DNA from: Glandiceps talaboti
Taxonomy: Eukaryota; Hemichordata; Enteropneusta; Spengelidae
Assembly: GCF_964340395.1 (NCBI RefSeq)
Contig: NC_135556.1
Span: forward strand, 16,408,642 to 16,472,641
Length of the DNA stretch: 64,000 nucleotides
Reading direction: 5' to 3'
Part shown: piece by piece, positions 1 to 40,400 of the stretch
Position numbering within the stretch: the first letter of the stretch is position 1
How the letters are laid out: every line of letters starts with the position of its first letter
Translations under genes and position numbers: made by a program
Notes under the pieces: generated by a model
Database searches by the model: none
The model's input: the letters and a program-made list of their open reading frames with translations, nothing else
What the model was told of the DNA's origin: nothing

Positions 1-900
1 GCGGCGATAAGCCAGATGATTGACCCAGAAAAGGATTTATATTGTTCACCCTAATTTACATATGACATGACCAGTAATGGTTATGTACCTTCACTTAGGG
101 AACATTCAACGTAAACAGGAGGAGGGTCGATGGATGGATCGAAACTATTAAAATTATAACTGTGTATGGACGTGAATGTTTTCTCTCATAAGATACGGGT
201 AACACTCAACGCTACAATTCGAAATGTATAGTGTACATCTATGGGTAACAGGAGTCAGAAAGACGGCATAATGCTAGTCGAGTCAGACGAGGGGGTCAAT
301 TTTTCGTTTTAAACCCATTGTTCAACTTCAGGGCGCTCGGGTGTGATAGCCCGGGTTCCAACACGGGTTCCAGGGTCTATAGTGTATAGTAAAAACAGTG
401 AACTGTACGTACAGGTACATATTGACATACTAGTAATTGTAGCTGACTTATTTAAAAGCCTTTGTAATACATGTCAATGACGTATCAATGTATATATGTA
501 AAAACAATTAATATAAACAAGCGACGACATGTTTTGCCACTTATTGAATATACATGTATTTTGCCAAGAGTCCACGTGTTTCTGAGCAGCCTCAAATAAG
601 GAAAACGACTGGTTTGCAAGCGTTTCAGTACTGGGGCAAACGGGTTGTCGAGACTCTTCGCGACTCTCAAAAGGATCGCTTAAATACGACCTCCCCTAGT
701 AAGTAACTGAACACCACCTATATATATATATCACCCTCGGCCTTGAGATGCCAGCTGTTTGAAGCAGTCGATCATAAAGCGTGTAACTCAACGAGCCATA
801 CGTTCTCTACTGTATTCGCCATGTGACCTGCCTTTCGCGATACGTTTACAGCATCACCTTAAGTACATACACCGACGAATTCACACGGTTTCTGTCCATC
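1..900. other. 5' flank of SLC13 gene A, no gene seen
   Basis: No convincing coding segment is visible on either strand. A run of TA dinucleotides near 717-731 lies about 170 bases upstream of the first ATG of gene A and could act as a TATA-like element, but low-complexity TA tracts are common here, so this is weak. The real transcription start and any 5' UTR exon cannot be placed from sequence. Confidence 0.4.
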
Positions 901-15534
<14,634 letters not shown>

Positions 15535-16530
15535 TTGTAACAAATCCAATGTACACTAGGTTACATTTGTAGTATGCGTTTGGTGTCAAGATATCTTCAA
15601 AAGTGAGATTCCGCATTAACACACGAATGGTGACACACATTTAAAGTACGTGTGATCAAGACGTACCGACCACATCATATTGAGAACGTATAAAACCTCA
15701 GACCTTTCGTCTGAGATATACAACACGATGATGAGGTTACAACTTACTGCCACGAACCAAAACTATCAAAGTGTTATCACAACAAAATCGACATAATTTA
15801 TAAATAAAAGTTTCTGCAGTAATTGAGTACACACTAGCCAACGTTTCCGACTATAGTCGCGAACCTAAGTGGGCCTTTCCAATGGAGTTAATAGGTAAAT
15901 TTCAAATGAACACAACAAGTTTCGGTAATTGTGGAAGTTTCCTTTGTATCATACCTTCAACAACATAAAACACATCTTTCATACGTATTGCAATGTGATG
16001 TCTATGCCATGTGTTGATTTATCGATATGTAGATTTATACATGTATTCTGTTTGTGTGTGGAATTGTTCGTTTTGCATATTTTATTTGTTAGTTTACTCT
16101 TCCAAAATGTAAGCTTGTATTTTAGTTCTAAAAACAGAATTCTATAATGTTGTATCTAGTGTCAAAATCAGGGTTCTATAATTATCAAGATTTTACATTC
16201 CTACCTTTAAGTCAAATTGATAACTAGATTTTGAACTACAGAAAAAAAATTCACAGACAATGCCACGGAGACAAAATTTAATTAAAATTGCCAATTGGCA
16301 TAAAGAATCTGACACAATTTCTTTTTATTCAGTGTCGGATAACGGACAGCGAACCACCATTTACAGGCAGGTGATCTTTACTTCCATGGTGTGTACGTTG
16401 TAAGTCCTTTTGTACAAGCCAAGTTTATATATGTTGTATGGTTGTGTTTATGACAAATAAAAGAAGAAAGTTTTTTAAAGGGTGAATACAGGGACCGTAA
16501 CTACCTTGTTTTGCCAGATGATGACAGAAA

Positions 16531-16538
16531 ATGTGTGT

Positions 16539-16575
<37 letters not shown>

Positions 16576-16751
16576 CATGCATGCATGCATGCATGTATGT
16601 ATGTATGTATGTATGTATGTATGTATGTATGTATGTATGTATGTATGTATGTATGTATGTATGTATGTATGTATGTGATCATGTGTGTCACTGTGGCTGT
16701 ATGTATGTATGTATGTATGTATGTATGTATGTATGTATGTGTGTGTGTGTG
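16531..16751. repeat. (TG)n, (TGCA)n and (TATG)n compound microsatellite
   Basis: Long dinucleotide and tetranucleotide runs interrupted by a short unique stretch (16677-16699). Long open frames here are artefacts of the repeat. Confidence 0.95.
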
Positions 16752-17022
16752 ATTATATGTGTGAATATGACATGTACATGGAACTCTGTGTCTCTTTCTT
16801 CATTTGCGTTTATGTGTTGACATGAAAACAGCTGTTATATATTGGTGATAACATCGTCCACTTCAAGTTTGTTGATAACCCTTCCCTTTGACTGCACCCC
16901 TAGCACCTATGGTACTTTCTATGTGATATACTGACCACCGTCAACATTTGACAGGTTCCCGTCAATGGTATTTATTGCACATGTCGCAGTGATAAATGAG
17001 ATGAGTAACTACAAACAGACTT

Positions 17023-17042
17023 ACAACAACAACAACAACAAC

Positions 17043-17081
<39 letters not shown>
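17023..17081. repeat. (CAA)n followed by (CA)n
   Basis: Simple repeats in the A-B intergenic region. Confidence 0.9.
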
Positions 17082-17082
<1 letters not shown>

Positions 17083-18279
17083 GTGACTACCACAACACCC
17101 AAAATGAGAAATGTAGTTCAGTATAAATTGAATGTGGTACAGGTGACTGCATAATCATCATTAATACGTGTTAATTTTTGTGAAATGTATTTGTCATTAC
17201 TTTATTTTGACGTCACAGTTACGATGAATAACAACAATATTGTAGTAACATCCTTGGGGCATATATGCCAAGGTGACCCTTGCCTGAAGTGTTGCATGTC
17301 TGTGTGCAAAGAATGTCTGCAGACATTGTTATGGCCTTGATCAGCTATCAGACTACGCTGAGGGTGAAATGCGTAGAGTGAACACCAAATCATCTCAGCG
17401 TTTATACTGTTACGGTTTATTTTTATTTTTTCATTTCTTTGTGTCAACTTCATCACCTGTCACTAATAAAAATGAAATAATTTGCAAACGTGTACCTAAT
17501 TAAGATTGTGTTGTGATTTGTGTTTAAATAAGACCTGTACGAGTAAGCTTATAGTACATGCGCTCAGCTACAAATATTCCGTTGTGGTAGTCTTTACATG
17601 CAATGAAAAGAGGAACAGGCTGGGTTTGGGGCGATCCATAGTCCCTCGAGGAAACAAAGACGTATTAATGATGTTGACCTCGTGACTAACACACATAAAT
17701 AAGACACCCTTCTATGAAGATTGGCACAAGCCAAGTTGTGACAACCACAAACACATTTAGACCTAATTTATAATTGTGAAATACATGTACTGTTTCTCTC
17801 TTCAGCTTAAAGATTGATTGACAGGATATGATGCATACCACTTATGTGACACCGTAGTTACGTAGTTACTTGGTGATATTTGACAGCACGTGAATTGACT
17901 CTGGTCAGAATGTTGAGGTTTTGATATTGATTACTACATTCCATACCTTTCGCAATTATACTTTTCCGCTAGTTTTCTCAAAAGAGGTATGTTTGTAGAG
18001 CTGAGCCGTTGACAGCAGAGAATCTAGTCTTGCTCGAATTCAAATATTATATTTACGAGCAGTGTGTGATCACTACTCTGGTAAACTTTAATCTTATTTG
18101 TAAATTTTACTTGTATTTTGGGGTAATGGCTTCGGACAAATAGCGAACCATACACATATCACAGGCAATTGACGAAAGTGACAGGGGTGTATGTTTGTTT
18201 ACTTTCTCAAAAGGTGAGTCAACTTGAATGTTTGCAAACCAATCTTTTCACCGTGCGCGCTACTTGGGTCCAGTCTCGG

Positions 18280-18614
18280 GCTAAGCGAACCACTCATAGG
18301 TCTACCCAGTGAATTACAGGTGAGAGAGGATTAGAAAGTGGTACAGTCCTTGCGTGTTGACAGAGAGACGAATCTGTCCAGGACTACAAGACATAACAAA
18401 TGTATGTTTTTTTCAGTACCTTATGCACACTACAAAAGGAATATCCTATCCTAAACCATTGTACATGCTGACCACTTTCCAATTTTCCATTTTTAAATGA
18501 AGGCCACCCCTGTCTGAAATGAATTTGTCCAATGTATATACATGGCATTTTGGCCTGTAGTGAACTTATCGAGTCATTGCATTTATTCAATAACCTTGTT
18601 GTTGGATATCGAGG
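18280..18614 (+). promoter_or_regulatory. Candidate 5' leader of SLC13 gene B with a 5' UTR intron
   Basis: This stretch aligns by eye with the DNA upstream of gene C (around 32000-32374), including the shared run CTGTCTGAAATGAATTTGTC and the TTTATTCAATAAC run near the ATG. Both have a donor-like site (18319/18320 here) and a TAG or CAG acceptor-like site just before a shared leader (exon part from 18561). This suggests a non-coding first exon spliced close to the ATG. It is inferred from paralogue conservation only. Confidence 0.4.
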
Positions 18615-30363
<11,749 letters not shown>

Positions 30364-31999
30364 AGATAGGATGTCAATGCTGTACTAAAATAGCGCTTTG
30401 GAAAACTACATTTGTAATACATAGGTGTATACCAAAATGTACAGAAGTTGGTATTTTGTACAGAAGTTGGTATTTTGGTGGGATTTCTGTTGTTCATAAT
30501 AATTATGTTTATGTAACTTTAACCGGGTTATTCCATTGTAATTCTGAAGTGTGTTATTCATATTTACTCCACATAATTACGATTGTACGTCGTTTGTGAT
30601 AAAAATCAACCAAGTCCGTTTACTTTGATGATAGCAGACACTCTTGTAGAGGTAAACTAACCTTATGACATATTCAAGAACCTTACAACTAACTTCTTTC
30701 TTTCAAATTACAAATGAAAAACAACATGTCTAAATATCCCTGTACCATTTTTGGAATATTGTATTACTTCAGCCTAAGTTGTACATATATACTCAATGTA
30801 ATGACAACGTTGCATTCATTGTTCTTTGACTGTCTTAGCAGTGATCCATCATTACCTCGTGGTAGTCAGCAGATATGCATATTTATTAGATGAACAATAG
30901 CTACTGATGATCCTAAGTGCTTATTACTTTCAGATAAACAGTGATGAATATGTATCGTTTATCTGATATATTTGCATGTCTGTTAACTCACTAGCTACAA
31001 TAATTGTAGCGTTAGTTTTTATTTTTATTTTTAAAATATTTTATATACTGCTTTTGAGCTTTTTTCGTTCCGTTGTTTAACCGTAAAAAACCCTGCTACA
31101 ATTCCTGCTGAGCAATGGCAATATAGACGGATCTGCCTCGCAAAGTTGGATGGATTTTCTGATAAATTACGCTCTACCTGTCCTAACTTCGACATTGATT
31201 TACGGAGCCTTCAAGACGCAAGATATGTGTTCAGAAGTACCCAATCCCGTCAAAAAGGGCCAAAGTAGCGACGCACCGCAATGATTTTGATGCCAATCTA
31301 CAGAAAGAAATGGGACGCTAGAGTATATACTCCATGGTATGTGAAGGAATCATCTACTATTATTTACAAAGTATTTACAATACGTAAAATGTAAGTTACC
31401 ATAGAAACGTTTTACAGAGATATGACACCAACAAATAGTCGTTGACTTTTATATTAATAATCCTAGATCATTATATTGTTATCTCTATTCAGGGTAAAAA
31501 AAACCCTCAACATTATTACTGTATACAAATTGTCATTCTTAATATATGGTCATTCTGCATAGTATGTATTTTCCATGTGTACTGTAATTGTCCATGTTTT
31601 TTGGTAATCTTGGGCTTCTCCCGTAGGCTTCTATCCCTATTTTCTCAAAGTATGTAGTTGCAAACCCATGGATTACAAACGGCCCATGTGCTGACCTAAT
31701 TGTTCGAAATGAAACTCCTCTTAACTCTGTGTACATTAATCATTGAAACGTGCAAGTCTTTTGAAAACATTAATCCTATATGTAAATTTTACTCAAGTTG
31801 TATTTTGGAACAATGTCTTAAATTTTACTCAAGTTATGGAAAAATATAAATTGTAGATGATGAAAACGACGTGGGACTGTGTGTTTGTTTATTTTCTGAC
31901 AAGGAGTAAGCTTGACTGCTAGTAAACTAAGTTTCCTTCGCGTGATCTGTACTAATTACATTATGTACCTACCTGTATGCACCTTGTCACTGTAACGTG
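30364..31999. other. Intergenic region B-C
   Basis: Begins with the 3' UTR of gene B. A 21-base direct repeat (ACAGAAGTTGGTATTTTG) sits at about 30440-30476. No clear canonical polyadenylation hexamer was located with confidence. Sequence near 31790-31920 resembles the far-upstream region of gene B (about 18105-18220), so the duplicated promoter may extend this far. No gene seen. Confidence 0.4.
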
Positions 32000-32374
32000 G
32001 GATCCAGCCTCTGGCATGTGAACCATAAAAAAATAGGCCTACCTTAAAAAAAACAGAGGTAAGATGGCAGGTAGTAGCGTTAGAAACGGATTTACTCATT
32101 GCATACGAGGTGCAGGGAGACCAATCTCATTTTTACATGACTACATATGACGGTGTAACGTGTGTTTTCGGAGTCCCCTTTTTCACAGTCATCACATGAA
32201 GAATTTTCTGAGCCTTTACACCATGCACCAATGCCCAAGTTGACCGATCTCCGACCGTTCAAATAAGGAGCACCCCTTGTCTGAAATGAATTTGTCCGTA
32301 CATGACATGTTGACCCGCAGTGACCCCATCCAGCCGTGACATTTATTCAATAACTTAGTTGGTGGACATCAACG
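32000..32374 (+). promoter_or_regulatory. Candidate 5' leader of SLC13 gene C with a 5' UTR intron
   Basis: Counterpart of the gene B leader. The donor-like site is at 32058/32059 (GAG followed by GTAAGA), and the acceptor-like CAG ends at 32320. The leader 32321-32374 matches the one directly upstream of the gene B start. The duplication therefore took the proximal regulatory region along with the coding exons. The true transcription start is not identifiable. Confidence 0.4.
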
Positions 32375-35300
32375 ATGGCTTTAACGTGTGTAAGAGTGTC
32401 CATCGGCGAGTTTTTCAAGATATTATGGGCTTTCAAGAGTACATTGGTCATCATTTTGACACCAATAGTGTTGTGTCCTCTACCGATACTTGTACCAACT
32501 CCGGTAAGTATGACTTGTTGAAGTTGTTAAATCCGTTCATAGCATACCTTGTTTAGTTCTAACAATATCCACCGTCTTCGATTCTGGCTGTACACACTAT
32601 AGCTGCAGTATTCAACATTCAAATGAGATGTAGAATGCATCGAATGCAGTATTGTCCAGGGTATTTGAATTGTCATCAATGGAGTGGCATGTCTAGCCCA
32701 TAGCAAATTATAAGTGCACATTTCAATACACTACAATTATACTTTTAACCTTGTCCTTGGGCTGAACTTCTTCGAAGTCACCATACTCTCCGTCTGATAT
32801 TTCCACTTTATTGTCAGAAATATCAGTGTTATGAAATCCACGGACTTTAAGCATTTACAGAGCAGTGAGAGCATATTTGTATTTATATAGTAGCTCTTGT
32901 TTCCAAAAAACAATGCGTTTTTTGCCATAGGATGGTACTAACCAAACACATTAACATTCCCTTTCTACACTGAACCATTTCCCTTTCATATGTAGAAGAG
33001 CGATTTACAGGAGATTTACACCGATTGAAGTCATCAACCTCTCCTTCACATGCCACAAGGGCCACATAATTGCACTACTCTCAACTTCCATTATGCATTT
33101 AGTTTATAGCTGAGCTGTGGTTCTTTCGTCGAGTGTCTTGATATGTTTTCAAGGTCTTCTCATTTCAAGTTACATTTGTTACGCGACAAAAGTTAAGTCA
33201 AAACTACTTGGATGCGATGTACACAGTGTTGATCACAGTCTAAATATCGCCTATCACGTAAAGTGTTTTGTCGCGTGTTATTTTCAACATGTCAAGTGAT
33301 ATCAACAGGGTTTTACTGCGATATCTGAAAAAAAACAATACGAGTCAAACCTCAGACCATGTCTGGGGTCAGTTACAAGTCAAGTAGTGTCATGAATAAC
33401 TCAATGACATTGGATACTAATAAAAACAAATTACTGCAATATTTGACAGAGTATGCTTAGAAAACATGACTCATGAATGTTCCCATACAATCCTATCGTA
33501 CAAATAGATATGCAATTACTAATACCTTCGTTGGCTGTTGTGTACAGACGCAGTCATTCGATCGCTTGTTTCATATGAATGCACGATACACATATTTTTA
33601 GATATGTATCTCTATTTTTATGTAGTGGATTATATGCTGGTACATTTAGTTACTACTGGAGAAAAAACTCGTTTTAAAGGTCAAACGGAAAGGAAACTAA
33701 TTACATGTCAAAGGACGACGTGCCTGTCGATCGTGTAATGACCGAAGACAACAAAGTCGTAAATGTTCGATGGTTATTTTTATTCATCGACAAACGATAA
33801 AATAACAGCTGAGACAGAGATGTTGTTAAACATTTGTTTAATATATGGTTGTACGTAAAATCGAAGCATACTTTAGAAACGCAGACAAACAAACAACGAT
33901 AGATGTAAAAAAAAAAAAATAGCAGTATTTAAAAAAAATATCGTGTTAATCACTAATGATCTACAGATATTGCAGATATGCGTGTTCGTTTACCATACGA
34001 AGACGCCAGTAAACTGAGAATAGAAATGTCATTGACATGTCGTTTTGTAAGGGAGACACCGTCAGTTGTCACGTACATACCGACTACCCGACTAGCATGG
34101 TGGTATCATATGAAACAAAAGAATTCATGGTGTCTATAACCGACTCTAATGATGCAACAAGTGTGTCCCTGAAACGAGATTAATATGCATCTTTGTAAAC
34201 TGACACCATAGGGAGTAACAGCTGAGATGTTTGATTATGAACCACCCTACTGATATTACTACTAGTATATCAAATTCACTCTTCAATATCAACCAAATAA
34301 ATTTAATCAAGATCGTACAGCCTTTCCCGATGACCTGTTACAACTTATGCACAATCCTTCCACAGAACAATATTCCCTTTATTGAACACATTTTGCCCAT
34401 GACCGTAGACAAAATTTGGTTTCCCTTGATCCAAAAGTAAACGGTATATCTTTGTATGAATTGTACATATGCTAATATGGCTATTAGTCTAAGAGTAAAG
34501 AGATGTATTGTCGGCAATTAATAACACGGATCGTACGTGTGGATGGCAAGGTCTCGCCGTTGGAAAACGCTTTACGATAATGTATATCTCCAGAAAACTC
34601 AATGTATTGATTTGTAATGCGTTGATGAAAATGGTTAATATACTTATTCAGGATAGGGAATGAAAAAAAAAAGAAAACAGCCATAATATTTGAATGTCCT
34701 ATATTGGATGTTTGGTGTCATAAGTCCTCAATATCTAATTCGTAACTTTCCCTCCAGGCAGCAAAATGTGGCTATGCCATCGGTATTATGGCGATGTACT
34801 GGATCACAGAAGTCGTTCCACTAGCCGTGACAGCACTCTTGCCAATGGTACTCTTTCCGACACTCGGTGTTTTAACCATGAAGGAAACTTGTGCCAAGTA
34901 TCTTTCTGAGACCAATATGCTGTTTGTTGGTGGTCTCATCGTAGCTACAGCAGTAGAGAAATGGAACTTACATAAAAGGATCGCTCTACGAGTATTGGTA
35001 TCTGTTGGCTCAAAACCTGTCTGGTAAGTTGGTGTTTAGTCTCTTCTTTGACTGAACCCGTTTAAATTGGAAACTTTCTTTTTCATCAGTGTGAGCAGGG
35101 TTGTAAGAACGAGTTTGGTTTTACATCATCAATTCATGTAGTAAAACTATCTAAAGTCACTGCTGTGTTATAACCTAGAATTCAGTCGTTCAACGGTTTT
35201 GCTGCTCACTTTTTCCCTATCACGCCAGACATGTTGCGAACGACCTATTGCTTTAATCTCTCAGACTACTTGGATTGAGCTTTAATGAAGATACAGCCAG

Positions 35301-37311
35301 AAAACAGGCGCAAATTCTTATTGGATTCCTAGTAGCGTCACGTGATTAGCACCCAACTTGGAAGTTTAGGCTATACGATGTAAACACGATAACCATATTC
35401 AAAAGAAATCGTTACCTAATTTTAGGTTTGAATATATGACCATTATAGCAAAATACCAGGCGTGGTAGGGGAAAAGCAAGAGCAAAATGCCCACGACTGG
35501 ATTCTTATAAGCTGTGTTTAGTAGTGAAATACAGCTACCTTAATTTGCCAAATGATCGGTTTTCGTGATTAGATGTAAATTGTCTTAATTTACCAGTTGG
35601 ATCATTTGATCCAATCTAGCATCCAACGATTACTAGTACTTAAACTGTCGACAAACAGCAAAAGCCCACTCTCTGCCAAAGTAACCAATCTGATTAAAAT
35701 CCGATGTAGATGTCGGCTAATCGTTCATTGCTATTTTACCTTGTCGTTATTTTGCCTGAATTGACCTTCTTGGTACATGTTTGAATTTTTTAGCCTGATC
35801 GTTAGGAGGCGACATCTACATCGGATTTTAATCAGATTGCCAAAGTAACGAGCTCGCTACTCATTTGGTGACGTAGAGAGTGGGCTTTCGCTGTTTGTGG
35901 ATAGCCTTCAGTAGCCATTGAGAGCTTGGTAGGACTTGTAGTTTACAGCAAATGGTCAAACTAGTTTGAACTAGTTTAGCGAAAGCCTGGCGAAGCTGTG
36001 TGAGAGAGTCTAATATTGCATACAGTCTTCAGATGAACGTTTTAACTGTATTATATCATGTCCAATGGTTTTAGTCAACTGCAATTCAACAGAGGAGCAA
36101 TATTATCGTTTCAGCGCCATTATATACTTCTCTCTGTGCATGCTAAAGACACACACATTCGAATTGAGTTCTAAACACACAATAGTAGTATTGTCAAATG
36201 AGTAATAAATCGTACACTTTAATACAAATCGTTTTACCCCTTGACCTAGCTCGACCTTTAAGGAAGAAGTGTCCACCTTAACACAACACTACTGGTGTCT
36301 CCACAGTACCACTTGTAACTGTATTGCTATGTGAAATTCTCTAAATGCAACATTGTCGACAGCAGACATGTGTACTCGTTTTTGCTTTTCAATCATAACT
36401 ACGTATTTTTACGAAAGAAAGATTTCCGGCGAATGAGAGAAAAGGCGTACTCATTAATAATGATAAACATTGCACTTTTCCACACTATGCGGAAGGTGAT
36501 TTACAATTATTACCCCGGAACAAACCTATAGCAGAACAACGATCTCTATCCTACTAGGTCCCCATTATAACGCCGGGATGAAGACGCTTTTTGTGTTTTC
36601 AACTTCTAGCGGTGAACATTAAATATACATAGAATTATTTACAGTACATTTACAAATCTTCCTAAAATTCACTTATTGGAACCCTATTTCTTTCCAAAAT
36701 CGGTACATGTTATGTAGCTATATGATTTGGATTTCAGGTTGATGTTTGGTTTTATGTTAACCACTGCATTCTTGTCGATGTGGATGAGTAATACCGCCAC
36801 CACCGCCATGATGATACCGATAGCACAGGCTGTAATCGTCGAGATGTTGGATAAAAAACGAAAGGTAAGTCACATCTTCGCATAACAATGTATTTATTAA
36901 AGCTTACCCCGCAAATGAAAAAATGTGCCATCTCAAAAAAATATTACTTTAGTTTCATTAAATGGAGTCTTTGAAGTATGTGGTTGTTTTTTCTGTTACT
37001 CTTCCCATTATGTTTCATAAATCGATAATAAAAATATAGAAACCAGTAACATAGTGTAAATGGGGATAGGCGGACATATCAGATGACTCCCCAGGCCTAA
37101 AAACACAAATTGTTTGGTTCCGGTTACCCGACCCCATCCAGTTTTTCACTGCCGAAACTAATCGCGAAAATTGTGATGTCTCACAAGAAATAATGGATGC
37201 GGAAACTGACAGCAACTTAAAGGGACACTCTGATGGGGAAAAATTAATAACACAGAGACCATATGGAAAACAATGGAAAACTAATTACCTGAACTGGACA
37301 CTCACATATGA

Positions 37312-37364
<53 letters not shown>

Positions 37365-37380
37365 TGTGTGTGTGTGTGTT

Positions 37381-37471
<91 letters not shown>

Positions 37472-40400
37472 AAAAATCTACCTACCCCACCTATTGAAAA
37501 ATTGAGCGTAATCGGAACCACACAATTTTTTTTGTTAGGCCGTATATTCCTATAGCGACCCTTGTCTCCGGGTATACTGTCTGTTTGGTAGTAAGTATAC
37601 GACAGCAATGATCGATAGGTGAAGACGACGAAGATGGCTTACACGGTCAATTTTGTCAAAAACGTTGTGGCCAAACTTGCTTTCAACAAATGTCGGCCGT
37701 GTGAGCCAGACTTCAATTGAAGTCACACAGAAATGCCATGTTATCGATGTAGCATTTTAGTAGTCTATAAATATACACCACATAAATTTTACAGTATCAA
37801 CGAGTGTCTACGTCTGAAGGTCCAGGCGACCTTTCTCCTAAAGTGGAAGAGAAAAACCCCGACAATCGAGCTATCGGTAGTGGAGACTTCAAACGACTTG
37901 ATAGTGAAACACAGAATGGAGCTGATGAAGAAACTGAAGAGGTTGAACTGAAAGATTTAGGTGTAAATGTAGATGACCGGTATGTATGAACAAACTTGAG
38001 TCAACTTATCTAAACATGTACATAAGACTTAAAACCACTGAAATCAAGCTATTGACAACAAGCAAAACCAGTATGTAAAACCAATGTTGCAATATGGTGA
38101 TGTGAGTTACAATGGACATTCTTGTAGTTACACTCACTGTAGGGTGACGTATCTGGTGGCATATTTTCCTCAAGTGGCCACCCATTCAACCACATACAGT
38201 ATGTACACCATCTTTATTACAAGGGAGTTATATCCGGATCCACACAACCAATGCACCGCTATCACCCTCTTCTGTAATCTACCACATGCAACAACAATAA
38301 TTTTAGTTAGTTTGGTTACTATTAGAAGCGACAAATTTAAAACAAAAGTCCCTGGAGTAAATAAACACACAAACACTCTGAGTGAAGCATTCTTTCTAAA
38401 TGCTAAAGGACAGTGTCAGCATTTCAAATGACCAATTTGAAATTTGAAGGCTAACTTTGCTGTTGCTTTGTTTTACCCAGTTTGTGTCATATGTTCTTGA
38501 CTTCCAGTTCAGTTTAAGTCAGTAAATAACCAATGCATCGTCTTTGCATTCTCGATAATTTTATACTCTTGATATTAATACATGTATATTACGTGTTATT
38601 CCTTAATTGTGGCAGTGATATCGAAAATCAACCCCTCAGTGAACCTAAAAACGACAACACAACCATCGACATGAAATCTTTGCTACCGGAAGATAAGGAC
38701 CTAGCTAGGGGATTGACTCTGTGTATTGCCTATGCTGCCAATATTGGTGGTACTGGTACATTGACTGGTACAGGACCAAACTTGGTGATCAGTGGACAAG
38801 TTGAAACGTAAGGCACATTTAATGTATGATATTTCTTGTACTGAATTGTTGCATTATGGGTAAATCGTAATCGCCGACACGAAAGAAAAACTTCACTTGA
38901 ATTTCTCTGTGGCGAGGACATCGTTTGTTAAATCGTTTCAAATCCGTTCTTATATCGTTACTTTTTTAGTCTCTACGGACAAGATGCAGTTATTGACTTC
39001 GGTTCATGGTTTATTTACGCTTTTCCTGGAATGATAATATGTTTGTTTTTGGCCTGGGTTTGGTTGCAGTTACAGTATTTGGATCTATGGTAAGCATATT
39101 CATGACCAATGTTATTCTCTATCTTTATGTAGAATGAATCGTGTTTTACATTGATTAGATATCCATTTTGTCGTTTCTGAATGACTCTAGGGTTTATGTC
39201 ATTTCAATCAAAGTGTAAGAGTGCAAATGGCTGTCTGGTGTCATTTACATAATGCTGTATTCGTTACCTTGACAACAATGACCGTCAATCCATAGTCTCC
39301 ATGCATATAATATACCAGGTGTGCTACTTATATATTTTCCTAGTACTGTAAGTACGAACACTTCCGAAATATATCGACTATTCAATTGCAAAGAACGATA
39401 CATTTTTGGACATGACATCTTTTCCTGTCCCTCTGAGAGGTACCCCTTGTTCTCACTTTCTTCGGTTGCTAAGACCGAGGCCAGTGACAGGCTATCGGCC
39501 ATGTTCATCGATAACATACCTGTTAATACCCTTGGTTATTTTTTCTCTGCGTTTACAATCAGTACTGTTCGCCAAAGAATTCCGCATTGAAAATGGAAGG
39601 GAGACTATATGAGAGTCTGTTGAATGCGCTATATGGTTAGAGTAGCAGGCTAATATTGCAGGTTCTACCGTGTTAGTGTTGCTTGTGTCTCATTCGCTAA
39701 ATCCTCATATATTTGAATAAAGTTTTACAATTATAACTAAAATCGAACATTTCTGACATGTCTACCGTGATGACTCGATTGGTTATTTGAATGGTTAACT
39801 CTATATGCTAGGTGGTATTAAATGCTGTATGTTACCTAGGCAACTTAGAAAGTATAAAATGTAGTGGTTGAGAGCTTAGCACTTTAAAAGAATGTACGTT
39901 TTATACTTCGTTTATGTTACTTGTAGTTGAGAATGCTTTATCATACTAATTGCATGACTATCTAACTTGTATGATGAGAATGTTACCACTAGTAACCGTC
40001 TTACATCATTCACTCGACTTTTGTGTCTTTTTATGTTGTCTTCTGACCTAAGGCGAGATATAAAGCATTGGTTTAGAATGTGCGGTCGTGGTCAATGTGC
40101 GCAGTGCTGTCGTGAAAACTGTTGTTGCTGTGGAGATAAAGAAGAGAAAGATGCTGGTGATGACGCTGTCGGTGCAGTAATTAGGAAACAATACAAAGAT
40201 CTTGGCTCCATGACGTAGGTGTAATATGAATGTATTATTACCCGCGGTAGCAATTTCCCAGTCAAGTCACTGTAAATACGTCATTTCTCTAGCTAAATGA
40301 CGTTGATGTACTAGTAATATAGATAGGAATTACTGCAATTATCTGTACCTGAATGACGTCACGGTGTAATATAAATATGAAGTCTTTATGCAATTTTCTC

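Larger units (their letters stand above)
15535..18279. other. Intergenic region A-B with 3' UTR of gene A
   Basis: AATAAA at 15803-15808 is a plausible polyadenylation signal 270 bases after the gene A stop; another is near 16457. The rest holds (TG)n and (TATG)n repeats at 16531-16751 and (CAA)n/(CA)n at 17028-17080. I see no convincing gene here. Confidence 0.45.

Noticed and set aside
16425-16820. Open frames of repeated Cys-Val or Tyr-Met-Tyr-Val
   Set aside because: They are translations of TG and TATG microsatellites.
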